DNA of 64,000 bases, from assembly GCA_018907035.1 (NCBI GenBank), contig JACCIC010000216.1, positions 496,001 through 560,000 on the forward strand. The letters run 5' to 3'. Source of the stretch: Sycobia sp. Sy_11 (Eukaryota; Arthropoda; Insecta; Hymenoptera; Epichrysomallidae). The notes below the pieces were generated by a model. That model worked only from the letters and a program-made list of their open reading frames with translations. It did not search any database and had not been told where the DNA came from. Below, one piece after another: positions 35,952 to 47,659 of this stretch (the stretch's first letter is position 1; the number at the start of each line of letters is the position of its first letter). The translations under genes were made by a program, and so were the position numbers.

Positions 35952-36781
35952 TGTAACGGTGCGCGTGTCCGCCTCGAACACGAGGACGGCGGCCACGGCC
36001 GTTGCAAAAGGTGTGCCCGGCTGGACTTAGCCCCGAATGATTTCGGCGAGGGAGAGGGGCGGTTCGCGAAGGGCGAAATATCGCGTTCAGGATTGCGCGT
36101 GAGGTAGGGCGGCTAATGGAGCACACACGAAATAATAAAATCAAAATAATTAAAATTTAAACAGGCTTTAATAGAGCAGCGTTGAAAGTATAAGACAGCG
36201 CCTATATGCGAGGCGTGCGGGACGCAGGCCGAGGGTCGTCGAGGCGACGGCGCGCGAGGAGTTCGGGAAGAGAGAGAGAGAGAGAAAAGGGGCTGCCACT
36301 TACAGCGAGTCGGAGCTCGTTGGTCCCGCAGCGCGTCCTCGTCCGGCAGCAGCGCCTTTCTTCGCCGGGAGCGGCGGTGACGTCGGCGTCCAGAAGCCCC
36401 GGGATGGGGCGGTTATTCCGCGGAGACGGGGTCGGACGACAGTTCGTCCGCTCGAACACGTGCTCGGCGCGTGTGTACTGCACACACCCACAATACCGTG
36501 GCACAACACGCGCGTCCGATCGGGTACCCTCCCCGAAGACGAGGTACGTGGCGAGGGGAAACACTGGGAGCACAAGGCGTGTTCCCGTACGCGATCAGAC
36601 ACGGCACAATAGCAGCAAAAGGGGAAAACAACGTGCGTGGAAGGCCGGTTACGACGCGTGTCTTTTTCTCGCGGCTTTCTTTCTGTCTGATTCTTCGCGC
36701 GCGTGGCTGTCTCTCCCCACTCCCCGCTCTCTCTCTCTCACTTACCTCTCCGCCGGTGTAGCTGTGCGTCGGCCTGTAACA
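35952..36781 (-). repeat. GC-rich inverted arm, left (LTR-like)
   Basis: About 830 bp, GC-rich in AT-rich DNA. Read on the minus strand it starts TGTTACAGGCCGACG and ends GCGCACCGTTACA. It pairs with 38062-38878 over its whole length: GGTGGAGAGGTAAGTGAGAG, TCTCCCCACTCCCCGCTCTC, CCAGCCGGGCACAC and GAGGCGGACACGCGC are shared. TG...CA ends suggest an LTR; the paired inverted layout also allows a foldback element. Long open frames here come from base composition and Arg/Ser-rich codons and are not accepted as genes. Confidence 0.75.
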
Positions 36782-36811
36782 GATAAACATTTCTACATGC
36801 AAATATACAAA

Positions 36812-36933
36812 TACATATGTACAGGCTACGGCTAGAGAGAGAGCAACGGGACGGGGAAAGCAAGCGCCGCGTAAGCTTGCTTTCCCACGTCCTTATGCTC
36901 TCTCTCTCCTGTCGTAGCCCTGTAAATATGTAT
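36812..36933. repeat. Long imperfect hairpin (about 120 bp)
   Basis: TACAGGCTACGGCTAGAGAG on the left and its complement CTCTCTCTCCTGTCGTAGCC on the right, with GGGAAAGCAAGC opposite GCTTGCTTTCCC around the centre GCCGCGTAA. It lies between the left GC-rich arm and the mariner. Confidence 0.85.
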
Positions 36934-36960
36934 ATATATTTTTAAATGTAAAAATTATTA

Positions 36961-38049
36961 GGAGTGTGAATAAGTCTTTCCCGTTTTTTGTAAGAGATGG
37001 CGCCACCAATACTGTGCGAATATTCAATGGTTACATATGTCATAATCAAAGCTTATTCATATGTCAACAATTCCATACGAACACATTAGTTAAAATTTTT
37101 TCGCATCATAAATTTTTGATATCGTGAAAATGTCGAAATTTGAGCCGAGTCGACGTCATTTGCGGGAAGTTTCACTTTATTGGTTCAATTTGAAGAAATC
37201 TGCTGCCGAGACGCATCGATTGCTTCAGGAGGCTTATGGAGAAGGTTGTGTCGATGATTCAAGTGTTCGCGGATGGTTTCGACGCTTCAAAAGCGGTGAT
37301 TTCGACGTGGAAGACAAGGAGCGTTCCGGGCGGCCGCAAATCTTTGAAGATCGAGAATTGGCGACTTTGCTTGATGAAGATTCTTGTCAAACGCAAGAAG
37401 AACTTGCTGAAGCATTGAGAGTTGACCGAACAACCATTTCCAAGCGTTTGAAAGCCATCGTCGTGCATCATCATCGACGGCCAAGCCAAATATTCATGGC
37501 GCCAAGCTCATGCTCTGTATATGGTGGGACCAGCTAGGCGTGGTTTACTATGAGCTTCTGAAATCGAATGAAAGGATCACAGGCGAGGTCTATCGATGAC
37601 AATTGATGCGCTTGAGCCGCGCACTGCGAGAAAAACGGCCACAATACTCCGACAGGCACGACAAAGTTATTTTGCAACATGACAATGCTCGCCCACATGT
37701 TGCACCGCCGGTGAAAACATACTTAGAAACGCTCAAATGGGAAGTCCTACCCCACCCGCCGTATAGTGCAGACGTTGCTCCGTCTGATTACCATTCTTCA
37801 AATCGATGACGCATGGCCTGGCTGATCAGCACTTCCATTCCTACGAGGAAGTCAAAAAATGGGTTGATGACTGGATAGAGGCCAAACCGGTCGAATTTTT
37901 TCGCAACGGGATTCGTATATTGCTAGAAAGATGGGAAAAAGTTGTAGCTAGCGATGGCCAATACTTTCAATAATTCATTTGTAACCATTTTTTCACAATA
38001 AAGGCTCAAAATTTGAAAAAAAAACGGGAAAGACTTATTCACATACCTG
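36961..38049 (+). mobile_element. mariner element, internally deleted
   Basis: Ends GTGTGAATAAGTCTTTCCCG (left) and, reverse complemented, ATGTGAATAAGTCTTTCCCG (right) form inverted repeats of about 30 bp. TA precedes the left end (36959-36960). At 1.09 kb it is about 0.2 kb short of full length because of one deletion within the transposase gene. Confidence 0.9.
37124..37972 (+). pseudogene. mariner (DD34D) transposase, deleted and frameshifted
   Basis: ATG at 37124 or 37130. Residues 1-115 are an intact paired HTH region (AAETHRLLQEAYGE, VRGWFRRFKSGDFDVEDKER, TQEELAEALRVDRTTISKRL). Then about 250 bp are missing, including the first catalytic Asp block (GDEKW). It resumes in another frame near 37486 (KPNIHGAKLMLCIWWDQL). 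The second Asp is in LQHDNARPHVAP (37672 on) and the third in VAPSDYH (about 37785), 34 residues apart. One frameshift follows near 37795 before the usual C-terminal EEVKKWVDDWI and ERWEKVVASDGQYF. The sequence stays close to consensus apart from these lesions. Confidence 0.9.
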
Positions 38050-38061
38050 ATAATAGATATC

Positions 38062-38102
38062 TGTTACAGGCCGACGTACGAATACACCGGTGGAGAGGTA
38101 AG

Positions 38103-38138
<36 letters not shown>

Positions 38139-38544
38139 CGGGGAGTGGGGAGAGACGGCCGCGCGCGCCAATTTGACAGTTGAAGTACGAGAGCTGCGAG
38201 AGATACGCGCGTTCGAGACTAATTCGTTTTTCGTGTGCATCTTTTGGGAATATGTCTCGAGTTTTAATATTCCCCCTCACCACGTACCTCATCTTCGTGG
38301 AGGGTACGAGACAGAACGTGCGTGTTGGTGCCGCTGTGGGTGTGATCCACATGCACCGCTGTCGAGCCCGAGCGGACGAGCTTGCCGCCCGACTCCCGTT
38401 TGCGCGGAATAACCGCCCCATCCCGAGGTCTTTTGACGAGCGGAGTAGCCGCCTCTCCCGGCGAACCAAGGCGTGGTTGAACGAGAAAGTGCTGCCAGCG
38501 GGTTCCACGGACGCGTCTACACCTTACTGTAAGTTGCAGCCCGT

Positions 38545-38597
<53 letters not shown>

Positions 38598-38878
38598 CTA
38601 ACTCCTCGCGCACCGTCGCCTCGGCGACCCTCGGCCTGCGCGCTTCACGCCTTCGCGCATATGTCTTGTAAATTCACTCGATATTAAATCCACATCGATT
38701 TTAATTCTTTCGCTTTCTTATTTCGTTAGCCTTCAATCCTGTATGCGATTCTTCGCCCATCGCGAACCGCCCGTCTCCATCGCCGAGATAATTCGCGGCT
38801 AAGCCCAGCCGGGCACACATATTTGCAACGGCCGTGCCCGCCGTCCTCGTGCTCGAGGCGGACACGCGCATGGTTACA
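38062..38878 (+). repeat. GC-rich inverted arm, right (LTR-like)
   Basis: Starts TGTTACAGGCCGACG and ends CGCGCATGGTTACA; inverted partner of 35952-36781. It contains (GA)n at 38111-38139 and (CT)n at 38548-38594, and a TATTAAATCC-type sequence near 38680. The two arms differ by substitutions and microsatellite length. Confidence 0.75.
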
Positions 38879-39309
38879 ATATATAAAACAGACAATTTTA
38901 ATTTTAAATATTACAGTATTCAGTGAGATTAATTCTTTTTAATGATAGTATCAACTTCTTTAGATTTCTTTTGAAATATATTGTTTAAATTCTAATTTTG
39001 CCTTCAGCTTTTATAAATAACATTATTACTATTTCAATAAAAATTATAGTTATATTTTATATGAACAAGATGAAAAAATTAATAAATCGAATTCTATATT
39101 TTCAAAAAAAAATTTTTTTTCATTTATTTGTGACATCATGTTTTAATTAGCAATTGTTCAAAAATACATACATTTAGAACTGATATATACAAGTATAATA
39201 TACATAATTTCGCTACAACGATAAAAATTATATAAGAATTTTACTATATAGTTATATATATTTTAGAGAATGTAAATATATTTTAAATATTTTAAACGGC
39301 CCCTGTGTA

Positions 39310-39347
<38 letters not shown>

Positions 39348-42300
39348 TATATATATATTATTCTGCCATAACCTATTAATAATACTATTCATGTAATAAT
39401 ATTCATTACACCAGCACATTACCGCACGTAGTGATTCCACACAAATCGCATGGTATCAGCAGCATTCCGTGACCCAACGTGGAGTTATAGTACCGAAAAT
39501 TGCGATTTCCACGGTATGCATATCACGCGCTGCTATCTGGGTCACCATTGCCGGAAGTCCGAATTGATCATTGCGCCTCATAGAGAAAAATTTTACGTCA
39601 ACTTGGAGAACTAAAATCAATGTTCTGCACTACCGACATTTCAGAAACGTATCCACGATAAAAATTATACGAATAGCCTCCTTTCATACATTTGCATGTA
39701 TATATATACTACATCTATGAAGCGCTCGATGCTATACACGAAAGATCGTTTGTCACCAAAGCTTCTTATTGCAGGATCATATTTCATTGCCTTGCTCTGT
39801 CGCGAGTAGTTGCGAGTAAATGTAGCATCTGGGAAGTAGAAAAGTTTTGCAATTAACATTAGTAAAATCTACAATATTTATTGGATATATTCTGTTGAAA
39901 ACAAAAGATACGAATCCTTCATGTTTCGTGATTAAATTCTTCGTGCCGCAAGTTTTTTGTGTGGTATTTGTAATGAACGACTGAGTATATAACTGTACTA
40001 TTTTAAAAATTTTATTGATATAATAATAATCAATAAAATTATTCAAAAATTCATTCGTTTATGCATTCGTGAAAAAAATACAATTGTAATGCCCGGACTG
40101 AATTGATAGAGAAAGTTGAAAGACAGCAAAACAATGAAGCTTATACAATGAAAAATTATTGTTACCAATGATTCAGAAGAAAGTTTAGCTAAATCACGAA
40201 CAATATATAGTACATTAGTGACTAAGGCTTGAGACTACGAATCAGAGAATAACATTCGGATTGAATCTTTGAGAACCGATTAGATAAAAAATAGTTTTCA
40301 GCGTATTTTTCAAAGAAATAAAAATCATGAAATTGTAAAATTATATCTATCTATAGTATTGAAAATTAATAGAGGTTCAAAAAATGAATTTGTAAATAAT
40401 ATCGTAATGTAAATTAATTGTGGTTTTTTATAATCAAAAATCAATCGAAATAAATTTAAAACGAATGGAATGAGTGTTAAAAATGCTGATTAGAAATTCA
40501 TATTTTTGCATAAATAAATATATCAAAGGAGAATAAATTTATGTATTTAAATTAAATCTTATTAAATTGCTAAAGAAAACCAGAGAACGCCCAATTTCAT
40601 TATATATTTTTAGGTAATTTTTAGATATTCACCATATAATATCTAATTGTGCTTTCTTGAGATAAATAATTTTTAATAAATTGTATAGCGCGCAGGTGAG
40701 GACGGCCGGAAGTTTAATTAAAATTTACCTTTTCATAACAATTTAATTTTTTTTATTTAAAATCTACATTATCTTGGAAAATAATCATCAGATTAAAAAA
40801 TGAAGAGTAACTTTCGATTTATAATGTAATTTTTCATAAGTATTAAATATTTTCGAAACCAAAAAGTTGATATTTACTTTTTAGTTCTTACTGGTTCTCT
40901 TTGGCTCTCACTGAGCCCTCCCCAATTCTTTTTGGCTCTAACACAGCATTTCCCGGCTCTCTTCAAATTTTTGTTCTTTCAAATCTTCTTCTTATTTTCA
41001 AAGTGGTTCTTTTCCGTTCTTTTTTTCTCTTTAGAAATGAGTAGCACGTGGTTTAGAGATAATAACACACGAATAAAAATCACTTTTTGGATTTTCTATT
41101 TCATTACCCATGTTCTAATTATTTTTATGCTATTTAAATGAACAGTTCAATTACACTATTACATTACACTATTACAACTACATTGTAATGGTTGCTAACA
41201 AAGTGCGCATATTCGGAAATCTGTAACACCATGGATATGTCCTCAAGTGCACTCTCGTCGGGTCAGGAGCTGTATTTTTCATTCGAGTAGTTTGTTAGAA
41301 AACCTTTTATTAATCTATTATTTGACAGAGTACAATGCGAACTTATATCATTTTGAAAGCACAGATGCTTTGCCGCTAAAGGCACTGTAACCAGAGATGA
41401 ATAGAGATTGCTAAAGCCCATGTAATTGAAAGGTTCCAATTGCTTGATGTGGCAGAAACCCGAACAAGGTCCGTTTAGGATCGATAATATAGAATCGTAG
41501 AATTCTGTAAGACAATGTCCGAATAGAAAAATATAAAACGTGTGGTGGCAGTGCAAGCGACAATGAGCGTCTGGTTGGAAAGGGGCAAAAGGGGCGGGCA
41601 AGCGTAATGTAGTGCAGTTGCAGAGAGTTGCAATATCAAAAAGGGGAGAGGAGGGAACTTTAAGAAATGAAGGGAGGCAATACCAAGCAATATTCTAGCA
41701 GATTCGAGACGGGATATTTAGAAATAGATTGAAATAAATGCACTTATTCGTACGTTTGAATTCCTATATACTTGTATTATATATATGCGTGAGCGCGTGT
41801 GTCTGCACGTGCGTGTGTGTGTCTGGGTGTGTGTGTGTATACGGAACCAAGTGCACGAATATGTGCATTTATTTTAGTTATTTCAGGTATTAAAACAATA
41901 ATTTAAATTAATTTGAATTAAATACAGACACATATATTTTTAATTTAAATTAAAAATATTAAGAATAATTCTACTTCGAATATGAGTAAGATATTTCAAG
42001 AAAATTCCAATATTATTACACAAAATATTCATGTTTTCTAATAGCCTTTCTCAGGATGATTGAACGAAAATTAAGAAGTCTGAGTGATTCTATATAAAAA
42101 ATAAACCTGTTTGTAAGAATTATTTTAAAAATAAATCGATATGATCATTTACAATTTAATCAAAAGAAAACATTGAAATCAATTTTTACATAGTTAAGTA
42201 TATGTAAATATGTATGAGTACTAATTCGTGTAAGTTTCAAAATTATTTCTGATTATTATTCAATAAAATTTGCTTATTGAAAGTGTGTCTATGCACTCAC

Positions 42301-42490
42301 TTATTTATAACGTGAGATTACAGTACTATAAAATATAATTTAAAAATTATTTTAACATGTACTTGCAGGCACCGATTTGAAAAGTTTATAGTAATTTAAA
42401 TGTTAAACAACATTGAGGAATAGCATCTTTTATCAGCTTTTACTGAATACTACGCAAAATAAACTATAGTTCCCAGTATATATATCTATA
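38879..42490. other. AT-rich region, no supported gene
   Basis: Contains (TA)n at 39313-39357, a half copy of MITE family C near 39545-39655 (CGGAAGTCCGAATTGATC, then GTTCTGCACTACCGACATTT) and a GT-rich patch at 41786-41840. Short ORFs here have no recognisable domains. Confidence 0.5.
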
Positions 42491-42496
42491 AATATA

Positions 42497-42697
42497 TACC
42501 CCGCCCCTTCTCTTCTTTGCGACGTGTAGCAGGTGGATTTTGAGATACAAATATAAATTTTAAAATATTTGTATATATGTATATATTTGTTTATATTTAT
42601 AGATATGTATATATATATATACACGAATATTTTAAAATTTATTTTTGTACCTCAAAATCTACCTGTTGCGCGTCGTAAATAAAAGGAGGGGGCGAAG
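42497..42697. mobile_element. Small palindromic MITE (about 200 bp)
   Basis: Left arm CGCCCCTTCTC, GCGACGTGTAGCAGGTGGAT, TTTGAGATACAAA; right arm reverse complement CGCCCCCTCC, ACGACGCGCAACAGGTAGAT, TTTGAGGTACAAA. The centre is TA-rich. No other copy in the window. Confidence 0.7.
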
Positions 42698-43139
42698 TGA
42701 GATAGGCGGAGAAGAACAACGCCAGCAAAAATTTGCTCTTTGGATTCGTGTCTTCATTTACTTTCCCATAGATATGCGTATATATATACATCTTTAAAAT
42801 TACTTTGTACAACAGTATGTGAAATAATGCAAGTATGGTGTATTGGACATTCTAATCATTTAAAAGCTCTTCTCTATAATGCATATTTATACATTAGGTT
42901 GTCAAATATATCCCTATCGGCTTTTTATCTTATGAATTTCGCGGCTATATACAAAGCGATACAGAGCGCGTCTCTGGCAATACTATACATAATTTGAAAG
43001 GTATTGACATAACGAACAAAACGACGCTATGCATGATTAGTTTGGATATTGCGTTCGAAAGTTATAGATGTGTAAACATTGAATTCACTAACGCCGAAAT
43101 TCGCGCTATTTGAAAGTTTTCCTTCGTCAAAGGCAAAAC

Positions 43140-44421
43140 CGCTAGAGAAACGTTCTGTGGATTAATAGTGTTTTGGGGGATGTCTCGCTATTACTTCAAA
43201 CCGCAGAGGAATGGTTTCGACGATTTAGAGCCGGTGAAAACGACACCATGGATAAGCCAGCCGGCGAAAGACCTGTGACGGCGAATACCGATCAAATTAT
43301 GAAATTTATCGAGATAGACCGGCTATGGCATCTCGTGATATTGTCCAGGAGATGAGAGTTAGTCCTCAAACCATTTTAAACGATCTGCAGAAGGCTGGAT
43401 AGAAACAAAGCTTGATGTTTGGGTGCCGCATGATTTGACGCAAAAAAACCTTCTGGACCGAATCAACGCCTACCATGTGCTGATGAAACGGAACGAACTC
43501 AACCCATTTTTGAAGCAGATAGTCACTGGCGACGAAAAATGCATCACATTCGACAATATCAAGTAAAAACGATCGTGGTCCAAGGCCGGTGGACCGTCCC
43601 GAACAGTTGTCAAGCGGGGATAGAAGCCAGGAAGGTTTTACTGTGTGTTTGGTGGGATTAGAAGGGAATCATCCACTATGAGCTGTTCCCATATGGCCAG
43701 ATGCTTAATTCTACCATCTACTGTGAACAACTGGACCACTTGAAAAAGACTATCGACCAGAAGCGTCCACAATTGGTCAACAGGAAGGGTGTAGTGTTCC
43801 ACAGGGTATGATATGCTGATGAAACGGAACGAACTCAACCCATTTTTGAAGCAGATAGTCACTGGCGACGAAAAATGCATCACATTCGACAATATCAAGT
43901 AAAAACGATCGTGGTCCAAGGCCGGTGGACCGTCCCGAACAGTTGTCAAGCGGGGATAGAAGCCAGGAAGGTTTTACTGTGTGTTTGGTGGGATTAGAAG
44001 GGAATCATCCACTATGAGCTGTTCCCATATGGCCAGATGCTTAATTCTACCATCTACTGTGAACAACTGGACCACTTGAAAAAGACTATCGACCAGAAGC
44101 GTCCACAATTGGTCAACAGGAAGGGTGTAGTGTTCCACCAGGACAACGCCAGACCACACACTTCGTTGATGACTCGTCAGAAGCTACGGGAGTTTGGATG
44201 GGAGGTTTTATCGTATCCACATAGCGCCAAGTGATTACCACCTGTTCCTGTCCATGTCGAACGCCCTTGGTGCTGTAAAGTTTGACTCAAAAGAGACTTG
44301 TGAAAAGTGGCTCTCCAATTTCTTTGCAAATAAGGAGACGGGTTTCTACGACAGGGGTATTATGATGTTGCCGCCTAAATGGAAACAGTTTATCGAACAA
44401 TACGAGGCATATTTGAAGTAA
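43140..44421 (+). pseudogene. mariner transposase, duplicated internally and broken
   Basis: Pieces in order: AEEWFRRFRAGENDTMDKP (43206 on), an HTH part in another frame (ARDIVQEMRVSPQTI), LDVWVPHDLTQKN, then QIVTGDEKCITFDN near 43520 holding the first Asp. A stretch 43478-43802 is repeated exactly at 43814-44138, so VTGDEKC occurs twice. Next come GVVFHQDNARPHTSLM (44127 on, second Asp) and PSDYHLFLSMSNALGA (44231 on, third Asp) with a small deletion between. The C-terminus PPKWKQFIEQYEAYLK ends at 44421. Trp after GDEK is Cys. Dead. Confidence 0.88.
43478..44138. repeat. Perfect 325-bp tandem duplication
   Basis: Unit 1 is 43478-43802 and unit 2 is 43814-44138, separated by 11 bp (AGGGTATGATA). 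I see no differences between units, including shared stop codons. Confidence 0.92.
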
Positions 44422-44823
44422 ATCTGGCCACTGTAACACTTTTTATAAAGCATGGAATGAAGAGCAAAAAAGTGGAAGGGAGATATTTGACAACCTAATA
44501 CATGATATATTTTCCTTATTAGCCGTCTTGATGGAAACAGATTATCGAACAAAACGGCGCATATTTGAAGTAAATCCAACCATTGTAAGACTTGTTATAA
44601 AGCATTGGATGAAGAGGAAATAAGCGGAAGGGAGATATTTGACAACCTAATACATGATATATTTTCCTTATTAGACTTCACAATCACACGTAAATATTCT
44701 TTATAGTGATCTTAGAAATAATAGTTATCTACTGACAATAAATTATTTTAGAAAAAACGATAAATCGAAATATATATTAAAAATTGATATATATATATAT
44801 ATAAATCTTGATGATATATATAT

Positions 44824-47605
44824 TGTGATGAGCGTCACAAGGCGCCCGAGCCAACTTGTACAGGAAAAAGACGACGCGCGCGCCATCCCGTGGACAAGAG
44901 AACTTTAAGGCGCTCGCGCGCGCCTTCGCGCCTTGTGCTCGGCACGGTCCCTTCCCCCCTCCTGTTCGTCCCGCACACGAGCCAAGAGGCAATGCAGAAG
45001 TCAAATTATAGCGATACATCTATTCGTACACGTTTATACATATTGTACGAACATACTTTGTAATTTCTGAATGCATGTGTGGTTTTATAATGCAGTCATC
45101 GACGTAAACTACCAAACCACGAAGTTTAGGACGTTTCGATTTTTTTTTTTTATTTTTATGTTTGTTGTGTTTATACTCTGATCAAGCAATTTAATAATTA
45201 AAAAAAAAAAAAACAAAAACAAAAAAATGAACACGAGTGAAACAATGTTCTCGACTGGCTATGTCAAACCGCATTTCCTCGCACTTCGCCATTCGTGTTT
45301 CAATTATGGAGTAATAAAATGAATGATAGTCTTTCACATTTTTTTTTGACACACACAATGCAAGTAAATAATCTTTAAACACTAACATAGTATAACTGTC
45401 TCCCTTTGTACTAAGCAATAGCTTGTTGAACTTAAACTGAATTGAATACAAGTAATAGGGCACATAAAACGATAAATAACAAAAATACTTTGCGATTATG
45501 TAATATTAGATAAGAATCTCTGTGTTTTGTACAATATTATTGAAATTATTCGAAAGAAAGCGCGAAAGTAAATGAGTGTGAAGATGTAAATTGTGTGATT
45601 GAGTCAAGTCAATGAGAACTCCAAGGAGATTCAACGAATTTCATTATAAATAAAAATCAAATCAAGTATAAAGGGTTTATAAATAATCGGAAATTATTAT
45701 TAGAAAAAGTTTCTTTGTTTTGTTGAAACTGATCTGACACATTAATTATAGATAATCAAGCAAGCTGAAGCTAAACCAAAGAAGCGAAAAAGTACAAGTA
45801 CTTTATCTTACTTTGAGAGAACGAAAAGCTATAAAATTTTCGTAACTTTTATAAATTAATTTTTAAGATATCACGGCCTTCGACCGAAGTAGATTAGTAC
45901 GCAGTTGGCACTCCTTAATTATATAAATTGATCGTCGATTGATCGAACAAAAAAAAGAGTTGCAATACTCTTTGGTTTCTTTGTTTTTGTTTTGCTGAAC
46001 ATTATATCCTTTGAAAGAAAAATTTTTTATTTAAACAGTAAACCTATTCTAGACGATATTTCAGATTTCTGCTATTGTTCTAAACTTGTTCTGTGATTAT
46101 TTACGCGTACAAAATAAACTCTGCTCTCTTGCATTTCCCCTGAACCGTGGAATTGTCACATAGACATAAATTAGTATAAGCATAAATTAGGAATAACTAG
46201 AAATAAGAGACATAAATAAGTTAATAAGAATACATAAATAGCATAAATTAGAGATAATAGAAATACTAGACGTAAATTAGTTAATAAGAATAAATAACAA
46301 GCATAAATTAGGGATAATTAGAAATAAGAGACATAAAATAGTTAATAAGAATAAATAAAAAGAATAAATTCGAGATATAGTAATAGATAATAGAGATAAT
46401 TAGAAATAATAAGCATAATTAGAAATAATAGACATAAATTAGAATAAGTATAAATTAGAAATAGTAAGAATAAATTAATAGAAATAATCAAAGATAATAG
46501 AAGTAACATAAGAATAGAAATCTAACTGTGAAATATAGCGATTTGTTATACTTTTTTATTTAGAAACGGTACAAGGGCACCAACTATAATTATAATTCTT
46601 TTTTTTTTGTAATCGAACGAGAAATTTTTGTTTAAAATCTGTAAACTACTAAAAAATATATTTGACGGTAATTTAAAAATTCATATCCGTAAACTCATCA
46701 AACCGATTCTTTGTAAGCACGTATTCGGCACGTCACGACCGCGGTCGGCCGTCGCCGAACTCCTCCCCCCCTTATCCCATCCTTCTTCCCCAGCGAACGG
46801 GAGATGCGCGGGACTCCGTGCTCAACCACCGAGCACGCTAGTCGAGAAAGAAGAAGAGAAAGAGAACGAGAGGTAGCGGAGGGCATAGCGTTGGCCGTAG
46901 AGAAAGGTGCGAGGTGAAGTCGGAGAGAGAGAAAGAGCCGAGTAAAGTAAAAGGATAAAGTGTAAAGAAAGCATAAAGGAAGAAAGCAGATATCGTGAGC
47001 TGGGCGAGAAGAGGAGACAGCGGGAAGAGCTAACGGGAGAAAGCCATCGGAGGTAGCAGTGGAGAGAAGAGTTCGAGCGGCCCCAGCAGCGCCGGCACCG
47101 CCTTCATTCTCGACGACGCGTAACGCCGGCACCGACGGCAAGCCCGTGGACGCCAGGACCGGAGGACCGTGCGCATCCAGTGAGCGCCATCGGGGTTTGT
47201 ATTTGTCGTTGTTCTGCCCTTCCTTACTTTTTTTCCCTTTCCTTTGTGTGTTTCCCTCTCCTTTCCCCCTTTCCCTCTCCCTCGCATTAGTCCAAGTTCG
47301 GTGGGCGAGTCGGGGCGCGGATCGCGGTCGCGGGGTGTCGGAGCACGTGGATCGGGTGTCGAATACTTCGTGTAATAGCGGAAAACGATTGGAGCAAGTA
47401 AACATTGTGAAGTGAAATTGATATCGGACGCATATTTCTTTTCCCGATATATATTTCTCCTCCCTTTCCAGGCTGGCGGGACCTCTTCTGAGGAGATAGA
47501 GGTGAGTAGGTGAAGGAAATAAAAATTTTTTTGTGTGTGTACGCGAACGATTTGTAATCCTGAAAGAAATAATTTTTTTTTGGGGTGGTCGTAATTCGCC
47601 GCATC

Positions 47606-47608
<3 letters not shown>
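44824..47608. repeat. Element-like block with TGTGATG ends and two GC-rich parts
   Basis: Starts TGTGATGAGCGTCAC after a (TA)n tract and ends CGCCGCATCACA before another (TA)n tract, so the ends are inverted (TGTGATG). It includes a GC-rich part at 44830-45000, AT-rich sequence with a 61-bp minisatellite, and a GC-rich part at 46720-47420. Near the right end CCCTTTCCAG (47463-47472) and GAG|GTGAGT (47501) would bound a 29-bp exon. It may be a mobile element or a host 5' exon and promoter region flanked by chance. No protein is supported. Confidence 0.4.
46180..46500. repeat. 61-bp AT-rich minisatellite
   Basis: Three clear units from 46180, each starting GCATAAATTAG and including TTAATAAGAATA, then degenerate units to about 46500. 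Confidence 0.8.

Positions 47609-47656
<48 letters not shown>
47609..47656. repeat. (TA)n microsatellite
   Basis: About 24 TA units between the GC-rich block and the solo LTR. Confidence 0.95.

Positions 47657-47659
<3 letters not shown>

Larger units (their letters stand above)
42894..44650 (+). mobile_element. mariner element with internal tandem duplications
   Basis: Left end TTAGGTTGTCAAATATATCC. Right end TTAGGTTGTCAAATATCTCC (reverse complement) appears twice, ending at 44498 and 44650, because the 3' end plus its flank (about 44390-44540) is duplicated in diverged form at 44540-44690. TA follows both right ends. Without duplications the length would be close to 1.3 kb. Confidence 0.85.

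Noticed and set aside
35955..36835. Long overlapping ORFs of up to 209 residues in the GC-rich arm
   Set aside because: Open frames occur on both strands with Arg/Ser-rich, low-complexity translation, as expected from GC-rich DNA; no domains.
38035..38671. ORFs of 157-163 residues in the right GC-rich arm
   Set aside because: Same composition effect and driven partly by a (CT)n tract.
41263..41690. Overlapping ORFs of 112 and 71 residues
   Set aside because: No domain, no splice support and no repeat partner; likely chance.
46698..47405. 235-residue minus-strand ORF
   Set aside because: Low-complexity basic and Ser-rich translation with opposing ORFs on the other strand; no recognisable domain.
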